A stretch of 64,000 nucleotides of DNA from Phymatolithon calcareum (Eukaryota; Rhodophyta; Florideophyceae; Hapalidiales): contig OZ345361.1 in the NCBI GenBank assembly GCA_977006965.1, positions 2,914,001 through 2,978,000 of the forward strand. The letters run 5' to 3'. The notes beneath the pieces are model-generated. The model saw nothing but the letters and a program-made list of their open reading frames with translations, was not told where the DNA came from and did not search any database. Positions 20,837 through 32,995 of the stretch are shown here, piece after piece (position 1 is the first letter of the stretch; the number at the start of each line of letters is the position of its first letter). Made by a program: the position numbers and the translations under genes.

Positions 20837-23640
20837 ATAATTATTTTTACCAAGAAAGTAAAACAAAAATGCAAGTGGATTCACTACGTCATCACGATGT
20901 ATAAAAGAGGCGGACAGTATGCGAGGTTCAGGCGTGACTTCCAGTCTTATTCGGTATTTGAGAAGTTCTGTTTCAGAGGAGATTTCACAGAACAGGTACA
21001 CGGCCTGATCTGTTTCTCGGTGACTGTGCAGGAATGTGGGACGAATGGAAGGTGCTGCTCCTGGGTTTTAACCCATTGTAGCTACTGTATTGTACATCTC
21101 ACAGTGCCGAAAACAGTAAGCCGACAAGTTGAGATATTTCTGAGTGTTGAATGCTGTCTAGTATTCAGCAGTGCAGCTACAAGTGTACAGGGGACACATG
21201 TTGACATCCCCTTAGTCCGGAGGCACTGATGTTTCATCTGTACAATGCCCTTATTCTCATCGCCTTCTTTGCTGCCATTAATTTTGATGCGGCTTGTGGA
21301 AGTTGTCAGACTTATATTTGCACACTGCAAGGCAATGAAATTTCTCCAATAGGGTTCCCGGCTTAGTTCCACTCATTCGGGTTTTGCTGTGAACCAGTTT
21401 ATCTACACCTTTGGCTCGGAAGAATAGATTAGAGCCGACTTCACACTCAGCACTACCCGTATTTAGATGTGACTGACTGTTCATTAAGCGAAAAAGTCAC
21501 CTTCAACTCTCTTCGACACATAAAAACCCAGAAGCTGCTAATAAGGCACCCTTCTCGCATTATAGTTTGTCGCACGCTAGATGCTTCTCAGCCACTCGCT
21601 CCACGCTCGCCCAGCGACAGTTCAAAGTGTGCGACAGTCGCGAAATAGTAGCCTCGGGCTGTGTCTTATAAGCGTCCTCAAATTTCTTACAGAAGTACGT
21701 CGCATCGGACTCCAGGCGTTTGATCTACATCGCAATCCAGGAAAGGTCCAAAGCATGGTCTTCTTCTGGTGAAAACTGGGGCCTCTTCCCCTTCCAAGAG
21801 TCGGGTTGGGAGCCATAGTATAACAGTGCAGGCAGTCGACGCACGGTGCGTGAATATGTGTGTGTGCATTTTAGGACGGGCAATACTACAAGTAATAGAA
21901 AGTTGAAGGGGTGCGGAACGCCATGAGTTCCCGCAAAAAATGGTAATGTCCAAGTGGACGAATGTAATTTGCCCACGTGGATACAATTATAGCATTCTAT
22001 CTCTATACTCATCTTCAAATTTTTCCTAGATAGAGATAGAGATAGAGATATACCCATAAAATACTTACTCGCGATAGATATGATCATCTCCAAATGGTCT
22101 TCCACAGATGCTATTTTGGAGATGGAATAGACTTGCTCTAAGCATACATCTCGTGTTCGAGGACGAAGACTGCATTGGTCAACAGCATATCGATATATGC
22201 TCCTAACGGACACGGAAACGTCCACTGACGTGGTCGACTCAAATGTATTCCCGAGCCTAAAAAATAGATCTGAAATTCTGGGAATGACGACGAGATAATA
22301 ATAACCTAAAATGCAAGCACATTAAGGTTCTATTTCGCCATACTCGTGCAGACCATCCTTTGTACGAGTTCAACGTGCGTTAAGCCAGAAAGGAAACTTT
22401 TGAATCCATCGTGAAAATGGAGAGACGGTCCGTTCGCTCTGCGGAAGACACACGCAGTGCGCTGGTACATGAAAATTATCCTTAGAACAGGAGCACTGAA
22501 ATAAGATTGCCTGCTCTAGTAAATTCTGTTGGATTTAATACTTCCAAGCCGCACAAGAAACGCTGTCAAAAGCTTTTCTTGTGTGGGTATTCACCCCCAC
22601 TGCAGGCATTCATTTCTACATCCTGTCGCTCCGAAAGGTGGGCATTTGCGCTCCCTGTTTGCTGAGAAGTTTACATTGTAATGGTCCATGCGGGTGAGTC
22701 ACCCGGGGTGACATCTCACTCTTTTCCCCGAGACCGCACAGTTCCTCCCTTGCGCACAGCAGAAAATTTTTCTTATTGGTTTCAGTCGACAAGTGACACT
22801 CGATGACCATTGGCAACCAGCAAAAAAATTTCAAGCTCCTTGTTCGAGGAATGATCAGGGGGAGCATACGAACAAAGTGATTCCACATGTGCGGTTGAAA
22901 ACATTGCCTGCCATTTGCTGGCCTTAGGCCTCAACGCACTCTCTGTTTCAGACCTTACGGCAAACTGAAGAAAACTCAACACCACGATTACCACCCGTTT
23001 GAAAAACATAACGTGGGCTAAAGCGCGAATATTTTTGGAGAGGGCGTCATGCGACGGGTGCCAATCTTAGCGCAAACGCTTGGAGGAACGCAATAGACAG
23101 ATGATCGGTACTCTCGTCAAGACGCCGGACCTAATTTCTGGTGTGATGGGCTGCGATCATGATCGTCACTGTAGAGGAAAGATTTTTTCACTCACTGCCA
23201 AGTCTTTCCTTGGATTGCCCACTTGATACACGAATGGACGAAAGGGCTCGCACCATCTTGGGGGGTTGCGGGCCCGGAACGGTACCCACGAGAGACAAGC
23301 CGCAGAGGCCCGGTCGGAAAAAACCAAAAAGCGCTGAGAATATTGATGCAAGATTGCTTACAGTACCAGCAGCTGGTGTTGAGAAGTTATTGTTTTTGGT
23401 AAATAAATGTAGTAAGCCCGAACGGGCCTGGTTTTTTCGTGCCGGGTGGACTGCCCCTTAAAATGGGACCAGAGGTGCCTGAAGTCGGGAACCATCCCTG
23501 CTCTTATCCACTTCCATCAATTCGTCCTTCAGATCAAATACGACCGGTTTTCAGCAAGCTCTTGCGATGAGTACGTTTTCACCAAGATCCCTGTGCTCTG
23601 TGTATACGCAGGTTCCCACTGAACTAATCCTACGTCTCTT
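20837..23640. other. No gene recognised
   Basis: About 2.8 kb with short frames only. A small GATAGA microsatellite lies at about 22029-22051. A 100-codon frame at 23159-23461 has no motif and I do not call it a gene. No transposon ends were seen. Confidence 0.4.
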
Positions 23641-23661
23641 CGTCTGATGTGCATCATGCAG

Positions 23662-23989
23662 GCTCCAGGCTAACGGCCGTGCGTGCGAAGGCGTACGCGT
23701 CAGGGGCGTCTGCGACCAAAGACAATGGTGTAGATTCGCAAGTAGGGGTAAGTCACCACGAGCCGAGCGAAATATGCAAAAACGAACGGCTTTGGGGTTT
23801 CCGATTTTAGCGAAACTAAACAACCCACAACGAATTTGCGCACAGAGCACTGTCGAGGAAATGCAAAAAATTATCAAGGACAAAGACGATGAATTGGAGC
23901 AATTGAAGGCGATATACGAAGATGCGCATTTGCGACTCGAACGTCTGAATGCAGCGCTTGCGAACTTTGGGACGAATGAACAAAATTGA
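23662..23989 (+). CDS. Possible small coiled-coil protein, partial model
   Basis: The frame ending at 23989 encodes a charged helix STVEEMQKIIKDKDDELEQL followed by KAIYEDAHLRLERLNAALAN, a likely coiled coil. Two models fit. One is a single exon from ATG 23774 (71 aa). The other is a spliced form in which exon 23662-23747 joins 23846-23989 in frame across a 98-bp GTAAGT...CAG intron. In the second model the start codon would lie in a further upstream exon that I cannot place. The family is not recognised. Confidence 0.35.
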
Positions 23990-24011
23990 CGCATTGTTTA
24001 GGTTGCATGAA

Positions 24012-25074
24012 TTATTCTGCCTCAGAACGACCTTGCTCTTTTTCCGGCGGTGGGGTGAGGGGACGCATGAGATGTGCAGGGGGAGGGTAATAACTGAGCG
24101 CATCAGGAGCTTTCATGTCTTCATCGAGATTGTCCAGCCAACCTGCTGAGGCATTTGGAAATGCATCGCAGTAGGGGACATCTACATAGAAAGATCGACG
24201 GGTTTTGGTTCGCAGAGGAAAATAGGAATTCTGTTGTGAGTGTGTGAATTCTGAATCGAACGAACGCATCGAAGGGCAATGTAAAGCACGTACATGGTTT
24301 TATATCAAGCACCGCAGTACCGTCCAACAGGTCTACACCGCGCACACGCACAATACGACGCGTCTCATCCACACCAGTGATCCTTAAACAAGACAACCCA
24401 ATTGGGTTTGGATGATGCGGGGAGCGGGTTGCAAACACGCCCTGCTTCTTCCGCGGCCCGCGCGGCGGACGAACCAGCGGATTCCAGCCTTGATTTAGAT
24501 GGAAGTAGGAAATGACCCAGCAGTATTCAAAATCAGCGAGGCCGCGAAGCGCAAGGTCAAACTTCTTATTGGGGTGCAATTCAATCGTCGCACTCTGCTC
24601 CGCATTGCCCAGCGTGTGCTGCGTCACATTCGGCTGACGTGGTGTCCCAAAACGCTCTTTGTATGGCGAACGGACGACGCCGATCACATCTAGTGCTACT
24701 TCTTCCGGGGTTGCGAAGTCCTTCGTGTACCGCAGAGGCGGCCTTTCGCGCCGTCGACTCGATCCAGTAAGTTCCTTGTTTCGCGGAACATTGTCAGGAT
24801 TCATCTCAAGGAAATCCCCTTCATCAGCCACGGCACCGTCGTCCATGAGGACGTGTTCCGTGTCTTCCAGAGCAATTCGGCTAATGGCCGTCCGGGAAAG
24901 GTCAAGGCTATCACTGTGCACTTCGGTGGGTAGAGATGCTATTGGTGAGCCCAGTGAAACGATCGGAAAAATATGATAGGGCTCGTGGAGAGTCACGACT
25001 GTGCTCCGAAATGTGCATCCAGTGGGACAACAGGGGAAAGAGACTAACTTTAGCACTCGCCACTGTCGGAACAT
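24012..25074 (-). CDS. tRNA (adenine37-N6)-methyltransferase, TrmO/TsaA-like
   Basis: TrmO-family enzymes use S-adenosylmethionine to methylate t6A37 in certain tRNAs. The signature is clear: VIGVVRSPYKERFGTPRQP, VISYFHLNQGW, GVFATRSPHHPNPIGLS and GVDLLDGTAVLDIKP. A 112-bp GT-AG intron (24182-24293) follows. Its removal gives DIKPYVPYCDAFPNASAGW, exactly the expected continuation of the family. Exon 2 runs to the stop at 24012. The N-terminal extension of about 120 residues before the core is not typical. A minus-strand open stretch at about 25105-25230 (containing ELEVDRQVEDKRQAEIRR) might be a further upstream exon, so the true start is uncertain. Confidence 0.85.
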
Positions 25075-25400
25075 CTAGAATTGCGCCGGATTTCTGCCTG
25101 TCTTTTATCTTCAACTTGTCGGTCTACTTCCAGCTCTACAAGACGATTACGGTCTTCATGCACATCGTGATCATCGACGTTCGCGCCATGATCCTCGCCA
25201 TGACACGCAAAGGCATATCTGCAGCTTCATACAGCCCAGGACAACATTTTTGTACTATAAACACGGTCGAGAACAACCGTGCAAAAATGCGTTTTTATGC
25301 CGAATCTTCGACACCTAAGTGCTCATCAACGTAGCTTTCGTCATCGCCACCAAGCCTCATTCCTTCATTTCGCGATTGCAGTAGAACAGCATTATTCTCC

Positions 25401-25925
25401 TCAAAGCTTCGTGACGCGACCCTCCAGTCGCTTAACAGCATCATCGAGGTATCCGATTTTGTGATCAAGAACATCGATCTCGATCTGTAGTATTTCCATC
25501 TCTTTTCGACGCCGTTCTGCCAGCACATCACGGAGTGAACTGGAAGTAGACTTCGTGCTTGCACTAACACTCACCTCCGATGACGCAGACGAATCGGGCG
25601 AACCAGCAGCGCTACTACTGCATCCACTGGTGAAACTAGACAACGGTGAGAAGCGCATGGCCAGGTCTGGGATCGTCTCCTCAACAACCTCTGTTGGTTT
25701 GCCAGACGCCAGAGGCGGAAACGTTGGCGGCTTGTCCGCAGATACGCCGCGAGGAACCGGCAAACGCTTACGCCGCGGAGACATAGGCGACAATGGCCCG
25801 TCAAGGCTCCCTGTCGGAAGACGCTCTTCCCACTTCCCGCGCGGGGAAACGGGGGAGATAGGGGCGTCAACGTTCGAAGCTGCCGCACGCTCCTCCCACA
25901 TTAGCGTCATTCTCTTTGCCGCCAT
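25401..25925 (-). CDS. Unknown 174-aa protein with C-terminal coiled coil
   Basis: One open frame from MAAKRMTLMWEERAAA. It has two SPxSPR-type repeats (PISPVSPRGKWEERLP, PLSPMSPRRKRLP), a Ser-rich middle, and a final helix LAERRRKEMEILQIEIDVLD followed by HKIGYLDDAVKRLEGRV, a likely coiled coil. The Ser-Pro motifs could be phosphorylation sites. The family is not recognised. It lies upstream of the TrmO gene on the same strand, with about 330 bp between. Confidence 0.55.
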   Translation of the reverse strand: MAAKRMTLMWEERAAASNVDAPISPVSPRGKWEERLPTGSLDGPLSPMSPRRKRLPVPRGVSADKPPTFPPLASGKPTEVVEETIPDLAMRFSPLSSFTSGCSSSAAGSPDSSASSEVSVSASTKSTSSSLRDVLAERRRKEMEILQIEIDVLDHKIGYLDDAVKRLEGRVTKL

Positions 25926-28690
25926 CGCGGCAAGGTTCAGGAGTCAATGCGGAGTGATAACGAACACGAAAAGCAGAGCGTGTCTGGGACGTTGCGGCTT
26001 TGAAGACGGCGGGAGTGGAAGAACTGATGCGTCGAGAAGGCACGAGGTCGGGGCAGGTGTCGCAGCGGATGTGGAGATGACGAACAGTAGCAACTGAATT
26101 GCTCGGAAATCGCGGTGCGGCTGCCTAGTTCCCAAGCCTACTGGTCTTTGCAACAATTGCTCACTGGTGTTCAAGCCGGGGGCTTAATGTGCCAGTGCCA
26201 AGTCCTCCAAGCGGTGCACGATAGTGTACTATCGACAACGCACGGCGCACAGGGCATCCCTGTTCCTTGGCACTATTTATGAGTGCGCAAAAAAGATGAT
26301 GGACAAGCCGGTTGACAAGCGGCTGCTCTGCTTTACAGATTTTTTCGTCCGCCTTACAGAATTAAAAAATTATACATTAATCATGAAATCTGTCGAGCAT
26401 GCCGTGGAACAGTGTAGCCATCGTTACAGGCCCGTTACACGCGGTCCGTGTCTGTTTCCTACATCTTGATCGTCCAGATTGTTCCTTTGATTTTTTATCT
26501 ATATTTTACCTTCTTCTACTTCATTTCTTTGCCAACGTGGCAGCAAATATTCACAAAAGTCTTCTTTGTGTCGTGCAGTTGAGGGCGTGGATTCATCATG
26601 ACTAGATGGCCCACGCAACTCAAAGAATATGGAAATTGCCAAAACACTGTGAACACGTGCTCGGTTTTTAATGGATATTAACGTTGGATGCCATGGACGG
26701 TCGCTTGTGATCTCAATGCAACACACAGTATTTTCATACTGGTTTCTCTTGATACAGCATTGCTGACTAAAGTATGATATTGATCCCATGATGCGATCAG
26801 TGCAGTACTGTATAGTGAAGAGTACATTCTTCAATACAGTACAGTACTGTACCGACCAGCAACCGACAGTGCACCTGGTCATTTTGTGAATGTATTCCGC
26901 CGGAGGCAAGAATTTCGGCTGGATTACGGCCGATGGAAAGTGGTGCTTTCTCGCTTTTCCACCCAGCTGCAATTTAGATCTCAAACTGCGCCAGGTGTTC
27001 GATTAGTGAAGCTAACTGTACCATCGGTCAGTTTTCGTGCAATGCGTTAGTGCGCAATAATTAGATACTGTACTGGATTGCAAATTTAATTCGTCAGCGC
27101 TGTCGACGACGGAGAAGCATTGCAATGAGTAGGCCTGTCAGCTCCATCCTTGAGCTGACGATCACCCATAAAGAAGACATATAGGTAACTGAATCTAGAG
27201 CGCTGCTGTTGCTTATCCTCTGTCGGCAACGATAGCAGTGACTTCTCATTACGATGATCATAATGATCTGCTCCCCTCCTCAGAATGCGTGGTATCTTTG
27301 GCTCGTCTCAAAATCTTGAAGTTATTGGCGGCATATCGCCATAGGAATAAATCCTGCGGCTCGGTCTTCAGTTCAGGTCAGTCAGGACGAAGCTGTTCGT
27401 TTTCTGCCCTGTGACTCCCCGGAAATCAGAATCATCAGTACGAACACACCTGCCCGCTTGATGCATGGGTGACGTGATTTAAATTATGCTCTCATCGCAG
27501 TGTTTACGTCGGCTTTCCGACTTGTGAAGCTGATGAGTTGTTCCCTTTTCTTTCAAAGCACATTAAATTCTCAGAGCGCTGATAGTTCTTTAGCTCTCAC
27601 CCTTGCTCAGCTTGGCGAGCTGGCGGATCGGCCAGGCATTTGGCTTCATTGCCGTCTCGATCAGAAAACCATGTCTCATTGATCCTCGGTACCGCAAGTT
27701 ATATACGGCTGACACAAGGGTTACCATAAGTAAATTGTTTTAGTCTTCTAATGAAGCTACGCCGCTCAACTCAACTTAAGCGAAATCCAGTTTGCAAACG
27801 GTATAACTGTGTAGAAATGTTGGAAATGATTCCCAGACCAGTTCTTAAATGCTGCGGGTGCTGTAGAATTACACTTCCACCATGTGCGTTATGTTTTCCT
27901 ATGTGCCTCAGTTAAATTCTGGCACTCGAACAATACTGTACAGTACTCGACTGAGTGAAACCTTCGTGGGTCATCGCAAGACAAGTTTAGTCACATTATC
28001 GCCCACATTTCTCGCGTGCGCTATTGCTTTCTTGTGAATACATTTGATATCTGCAAATCGCCCCTACTCATCTCCTTCTGCTCGCAGTCTACACTATGCC
28101 TGCGAACACACTGCATTGTACTGTCCACGCTGAAAGCTTGTACATCCACATCAGCTTCCATTTTCATTTTTCCCTGCCACGTCTGTGGCAATGTGTTCGG
28201 AAATACATATCGACAGTTCAGGTCCATTCCACTTGCAGAACACATTGTAATATACAATAGAAACTCTTGTAGTACTAGTAGTTCTCTATCGTGCAGGCAT
28301 AACAACATTAAAGTTGAATTTTTCTATTCCAGTACATCGCAGTGAAGAGGCTATCTCAAAAGACAAGCCAAACAAAAACGAGCGGTTGCGATTGTTGTTG
28401 GAAACATTCAAGACGAGTCTAAAAGCAGGGAATGCAAAGCATCTCCTGTCTGACTCCCTTCGCGAGCGAAGATCCACGCTTCAGTGACCGATTTTTAAAT
28501 CCATGTGGAGGTCTCGTAGGAAAATTCATCATACATCATCTCTATCATACCTTGCCACCGACGATACTGCCGCTTCTCCCATCACGTTTGCGCTGGACGA
28601 GGCGATATCTCGAAAGACAAGACGCCTATAACAACGGTGCAAATACCGCGTCGTCGAAAGCTCCTCTGACAAAAAAGCCAACGACCAAGA
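25926..28690. other. No gene recognised
   Basis: About 2.8 kb without a convincing coding frame. Short palindromic words of the type TACAGTACTGTA occur near 26845 and 27940. The last 250 bp precede the LTV1 start and presumably hold its promoter; no clear box is visible. Confidence 0.4.
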
Positions 28691-30367
28691 ATGCCGCGTC
28701 GTCGGCGCGCCTTCATTGACAGGGCAAAGGCGCGCACTTACGAGGTTGTCTATCGTCCACTTCGCGATGCGTCTGGCTGTGAGCGAGTCTTTCGAGTTGT
28801 GGAACGCGGCAATGCAGCACCCACGGTTGACCCTGCAGCGGACAGCCTGGCATATGAACCTGAACCACAGCCAGAGCTTCCTTACGAGCGTGACAACTTT
28901 GAACTTGGTGAGTACGGATTTCCCGACGATGGGTACGACTATTCGAAACATTTCAAGCCCATTGGCGGCAAAGGCGGTGTCTTCATCGCCGCTCCGAGTA
29001 CTGAAGTCGCCAAACCATCTACGTCAAACTCTTTGCAGTTGCGGGATGATGTTGATGATGAGCCTGAGGAGGGCGTCACAACTGTGATGAGCGGTATGGA
29101 TGAGATGCAGCGCGCTCAGGCTATCGAAGAGATCAAACAAGCTCGTAAGCAAAACCCGCTTTTTGACGAGGTTTTTGCAGCACTGGACTCCGATGGAGAG
29201 TTGCAAAGTGATGGCGAAGGACCTGAAGATTCTGATCTTGACGGACTTAACGAGGGAAACCGCGCGGTACTGGCTGATGAAATTGGCTTGGAAGATGATG
29301 ACGCGTTTCCCGATGACTTTGTTGTTCTCGCCAACGCTGAAGAAGGAAGTGCTACTCTGCCGGTTGCGGTCGCAAAGGGCACAAGCGAAGAAGTTAATAC
29401 ATCGCGTCGTCGTCAGCGTGTGCTAGATGATCAGTTCGATCAAGTAATGAAAACCTACGAGGAGAACGAAAGCGACGAGGATGATAACGGCGAGAGTAAT
29501 GCTGCAGAATGGAACGAAGATGACTTGTCGAGCACTGACGCAGACCCCGACGAAGAGCTTGAAGTGGAAACAGGGCTGAATGATGCCGAACTGCAGGCCC
29601 TATTGGGAAGCGGAGGATATACTCTTGACACTGAAGCAAACGAAGTGACGAATGACATTGCATCTATCTCTCTAAGAGGAGCAAACGACCGGATAAATAT
29701 CTTTTCGGGGAGTTTCAAGCCGGAAGAGCACGCCGAATCCCAGCTGCATCATGCCATGGACCAACTCATGGATTCCTATAAGCGAGTGTCTGCAGATGAT
29801 GCATTTGCGGCCATTGATGGATTGGAAGTGGCGCGTCGTGCCATCGCAGAGGCCGAGAAGTGTGAGAAAGAGCGACTTGAGGACCTGAACGGAGCGGAGT
29901 CCGATTCGGCTGATGAAGAGCTTGACGCGGTTCTTGAAAGCATGGATGACAACAGAGAGCAATGGGACTGCGAAACCATTGTTTCGACTTACTCAAATTT
30001 AGACAATCATCCGAGTGTGATTGATGATGCCGACGCCACCCCTCGCCGTCGTCCTAGGAACTTACCGCCGGTAATCAGGCTTGACCGGCGCACAAACCTC
30101 CCGGTGCTGAGCAACCCTGTGGGTGGCCCAGAAGTGCATGAAAACAGAGACTTTGGGTCGCGGCGGCCAAAGGGGCTTCCAACAGGACCGCGGAAGAAGA
30201 GTGAAACAAAGGAAGAAAAGCGGGTGAGAAAGACGGCGGTAAAAGAAGCTGCAAGGGCGCGAAGGGTGTTGAAGAGTGAAATGAAGAATGCATTTGCTCA
30301 GGAGGCTCTGGTGCAGAACAGACATGCTGCGTCACTCGGGAAGAGCAAAGTTGCTGTTCAACTCTAA
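28691..30367 (+). CDS. LTV1-like 40S ribosome biogenesis factor
   Basis: A single-exon 558-aa protein. The N-terminus PRRRRAFIDRAKARTYEVVY fits the LTV1 family, whose members start with a FIDKKxAxTFxLVxRSxRD-like motif. The centre is very acidic and low in complexity (repeated DD/EE stretches). The C-terminus is basic and helical (RKKSETKEEKRVRKTAVKEA, then ARARRVLKSEMKNAFAQEAL), as in LTV1. LTV1 is needed for late 40S subunit assembly and export of the small subunit in yeast. A TGTAAATAAATG word about 25 bp after the stop could serve as poly(A) signal. Confidence 0.85.
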   Translation: MPRRRRAFIDRAKARTYEVVYRPLRDASGCERVFRVVERGNAAPTVDPAADSLAYEPEPQPELPYERDNFELGEYGFPDDGYDYSKHFKPIGGKGGVFIAAPSTEVAKPSTSNSLQLRDDVDDEPEEGVTTVMSGMDEMQRAQAIEEIKQARKQNPLFDEVFAALDSDGELQSDGEGPEDSDLDGLNEGNRAVLADEIGLEDDDAFPDDFVVLANAEEGSATLPVAVAKGTSEEVNTSRRRQRVLDDQFDQVMKTYEENESDEDDNGESNAAEWNEDDLSSTDADPDEELEVETGLNDAELQALLGSGGYTLDTEANEVTNDIASISLRGANDRINIFSGSFKPEEHAESQLHHAMDQLMDSYKRVSADDAFAAIDGLEVARRAIAEAEKCEKERLEDLNGAESDSADEELDAVLESMDDNREQWDCETIVSTYSNLDNHPSVIDDADATPRRRPRNLPPVIRLDRRTNLPVLSNPVGGPEVHENRDFGSRRPKGLPTGPRKKSETKEEKRVRKTAVKEAARARRVLKSEMKNAFAQEALVQNRHAASLGKSKVAVQL

Positions 30368-30599
30368 ATTTCAACCGGTAGCTTAAAGAATGTAAATAAA
30401 TGGGCCGTCATGCGTCCAGTTGATGTCGCTGCATTATGTCGATGTTAGTTGAACGACCGAACCGGCAGAGGGCATATCATGAGAATAACTTTAAAGGCGC
30501 GGCCACTTTTCCTCGGAGATATCATTTAACCCACGGTCACAATGTATGCATGAAACGCAGTTAAAGGTACTCTGGTAACCCACGATCATCCTAGTCTAC

Positions 30600-31180
30600 T
30601 GTACAGTACTGTATGGGTTTATCGAAGTTGCAAAAAAAGCAATGCCACTTCTATTAGAAAACATGCATGCATGCATGTCCAGTGAGATACTGTCAAGCAG
30701 AACAACACATTCATTCATTGATTTATCTGGGTTGATGAAGGGCGAGCAAGCACACAAAAACGGCTCATGTGACGGGGAAGACGCCGCGAATGCAGACAAC
30801 TGCAATAGATACGCAGCAGGTACAGGAAGAGGATTTTCGCCCTGTTCGCACTAATGCCGTCTATATTTGCGAAAGGAGATATTCCGTCCCGATAATACCG
30901 ACGAGTAGGAAATGAAAGCAATTAGGAACAGACCTGCGAATGACGACGACTATAACAGAGGCGACATCGCCATTAAAAGCAACTGCAAAATACTCGTTCC
31001 TGGTACAAGAGCAGGACCATTATAGATGAGTATGACATGAAAACAACTGGGAAAACAACTGGGAACGGGTTCAAGGATATCCAAATGTGTCATCGAGGGG
31101 AAAGCAATCCTGGAGAGATTGCCGTGAATACTGCGCATTTGGAACCGATGGAGAAGAATGAAAGTATTGCACACCAAAAT
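30600..31180. repeat. Dispersed repeat, copy 1 (3' region of Cys-rich gene family)
   Basis: Shares long stretches with 35553-36110: GTTGATGAAGGGCGA, then CTGCAATAGATA followed by GCAGCAGGTAC, CGAGTAGGAAATGAAAG and AGGACCATTAT in the same order. Both copies lie just 3' of a Cys-rich gene copy on the minus strand, so they are probably old duplicates of one locus rather than a transposon. Confidence 0.6.
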
Positions 31181-31185
31181 CAAGA

Positions 31186-31562
31186 TCAAGAGTCTCCGCA
31201 TGGGCAATCCGCGCAATTGCTTTCGCATAAATCACAAAGCACCACTGCACTCTGGTTTCCGCAATTTTTGCAGTCCCTAAATGCATGATCAAGTAACTCA
31301 TGGTCACAAACACCTACAGGGCACTCGTAGACATCGATAGGTGTCCCACTCGTGGATTGAACGCAGGAACAGGTACGAGTGAGATCACCTTGCAGGAGAG
31401 CACTCGCAGAAGAATCGGGCTGCCTGGGCATCTGGCTGATTTGAGCTTCCGCTTCTGTTAGCGGGCGAGGAGAAGTGAGTAGTCTGGTCTCTGATTATTC
31501 TTTTGAAGAAACGAAGGGCTTCCGCACTTGGATACGTTACCGCCGTCCGGAGAGGAGAACAT
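31186..31562 (-). CDS. Small Cys-rich protein, two exons (108 aa)
   Basis: Exon 1 (31562-31541) starts MFSSPDG. A 50-bp GT-AG intron (31491-31540) joins in frame to exon 2 (31490-31186). The product is soluble, without an obvious signal peptide. It is rich in paired cysteines: CSC, ECPVGVCDHE, RDCKNCGNQ, LCDLCESNCADCPC. The pattern suggests a zinc-binding or ring-like small domain (inference). A related copy at 36108-36449 is broken by a stop at one of these cysteines. The start ATG is the first one compatible with the splice model; a longer N-terminus upstream is possible. Confidence 0.55.
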
Positions 31563-31948
31563 GTAGGGATGGGCGAGGGCTCTCCGCACAGACTGTTGCG
31601 CTTCGATTCTGAGCTCGCATTGTACGGTGCATATGCACCAGTTATGGTCCCAGTAAGGACGAGTCGCTCTGCCTTGCACTGTGGGGTGTCGCAGCCTGTG
31701 GCTACTTTGGGAATTTTATAAAATTCCCAAATTTCTATGAAAAATGCAGATAGATATAAATTTCAAAAAATTTCAAAAAAATTTCGAACGCTGATAGTTG
31801 CCGAAGCCTCAAAGACGTCACAGCAACGCCCTTATGGCCGGTGAATAATTAATCCTCTCAGTAGGGAACGACTTTGGCAGAGGCAAGACTGACTATTCTA
31901 AGCCATCTGGCACATTCCGCTGCGCTAGTATCTCAAGTCACGCGGCAG

Positions 31949-32995
31949 ATGTCAACGGTTGAAGCGGGTGCGACTGGTGCGGGGCAGACGTTGCGCCATG
32001 GCGCACATCAAACGCCTGTGACGAAAACGCCAGTGCACAGAACAACCGCCGCGCCTCAAAACGTGCCTATTCAGCACATCCCGAATCAGAATATGGCGAT
32101 GTCGTCTGCTGTTGCAGGACCTGCGATGATGCGCACGAATGGTGTTGCTCCGACAAGTGCAATGGCAAATGTCACACCAGCGGCGAATGGAGGAGGAATT
32201 CCTTCAGGTTACGTTTCCATGGCAGGAGTATCAGCTCCTCCAAAACGTACTTACAACACTATGCCACGCCAAGCTGCGGCTGCAAATGATGCCAATGTAG
32301 CAGCGACACCATCAGCCCAAAAATATCAGCGAGTCAATTCACGCCCGATGACTAACACGTTCAAAAATCAAGTTCATGCACAAGATGCGGCTGCGAAATA
32401 TAAGGCTGCGTACAACAATGCCGGCCCGGCCCTCGTTAACATCGTTGAGAATGCTGCGGCCTATTTCGAAGGCAAGGACACGCCGGAAGCTATTCTTGAC
32501 AAGGAGAAGTCTTACGAAAGATATCAGTTCAACATGCAGATGCTTGCCGAGATTTTCGATGGTCCATTGCCGGACTCAAAGGCTTCGGTGTCAAGAGGAA
32601 ATGTCGGGGTGATGAAGCCAACAAGTTTAGGTGCAAAGATTGACGGTCGAGCAATGAAGGAACAATCGGTTCGAGCGGAAGTGTTGGAAAGACTCGGGAG
32701 AAGAGTTCTGGACCGGCCCCATGAAGAGCGTATGCGTGAGTTGGATTCAAGGAAAGCTCGGTTTAACGAGCTTGAATTGCAAAACCGTAATGTGGAGAAG
32801 GGAAGTATGCGTCTTTTCCAAAAGCTGGAGAGAGCTGGAACAATGGAAGATATTCGCACAATACGGAGCGAGTACGAGCGAACGCACAGAGTCAAGTTTG
32901 TCGACGGACCTGCAATAATGGTCAAGAGAGAATTAGACAGCTCATTACCAGAGCTTCGACCGCAAAAGAGCGCAAGAATACTTCAGTTCCCGTAG
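31949..32995 (+). CDS. Unknown protein with low-complexity N-terminus (348 aa)
   Basis: Starts MSTVEAGATGAG at the first in-frame ATG; the open frame extends 25 codons further upstream without an ATG. Residues 1-150 are low in complexity (Ala, Thr, Pro, Asn, Gln). Residues about 150-230 form a helical domain (KYKAAYNNAGPALVNIVENA, YERYQFNMQMLAEIFDG). The C-terminal third is charged and helical (ELDSRKARFNELELQNRNVE, MRLFQKLERAGTMEDIRTIR). This layout is typical of transcription-complex subunits, but I do not recognise a family. Followed by an 820-bp gene-free stretch. Confidence 0.65.
   Translation: MSTVEAGATGAGQTLRHGAHQTPVTKTPVHRTTAAPQNVPIQHIPNQNMAMSSAVAGPAMMRTNGVAPTSAMANVTPAANGGGIPSGYVSMAGVSAPPKRTYNTMPRQAAAANDANVAATPSAQKYQRVNSRPMTNTFKNQVHAQDAAAKYKAAYNNAGPALVNIVENAAAYFEGKDTPEAILDKEKSYERYQFNMQMLAEIFDGPLPDSKASVSRGNVGVMKPTSLGAKIDGRAMKEQSVRAEVLERLGRRVLDRPHEERMRELDSRKARFNELELQNRNVEKGSMRLFQKLERAGTMEDIRTIRSEYERTHRVKFVDGPAIMVKRELDSSLPELRPQKSARILQFP

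Noticed and set aside
23159-23461. 100-codon plus-strand frame
   Set aside because: No motif, no conserved partner, atypical composition; not enough to call a gene.
28432-28719. Frame upstream of LTV1 as an N-terminal exon
   Set aside because: LTV1 starts with its characteristic N-terminus at 28691; the upstream frame is in another phase with no splice support.
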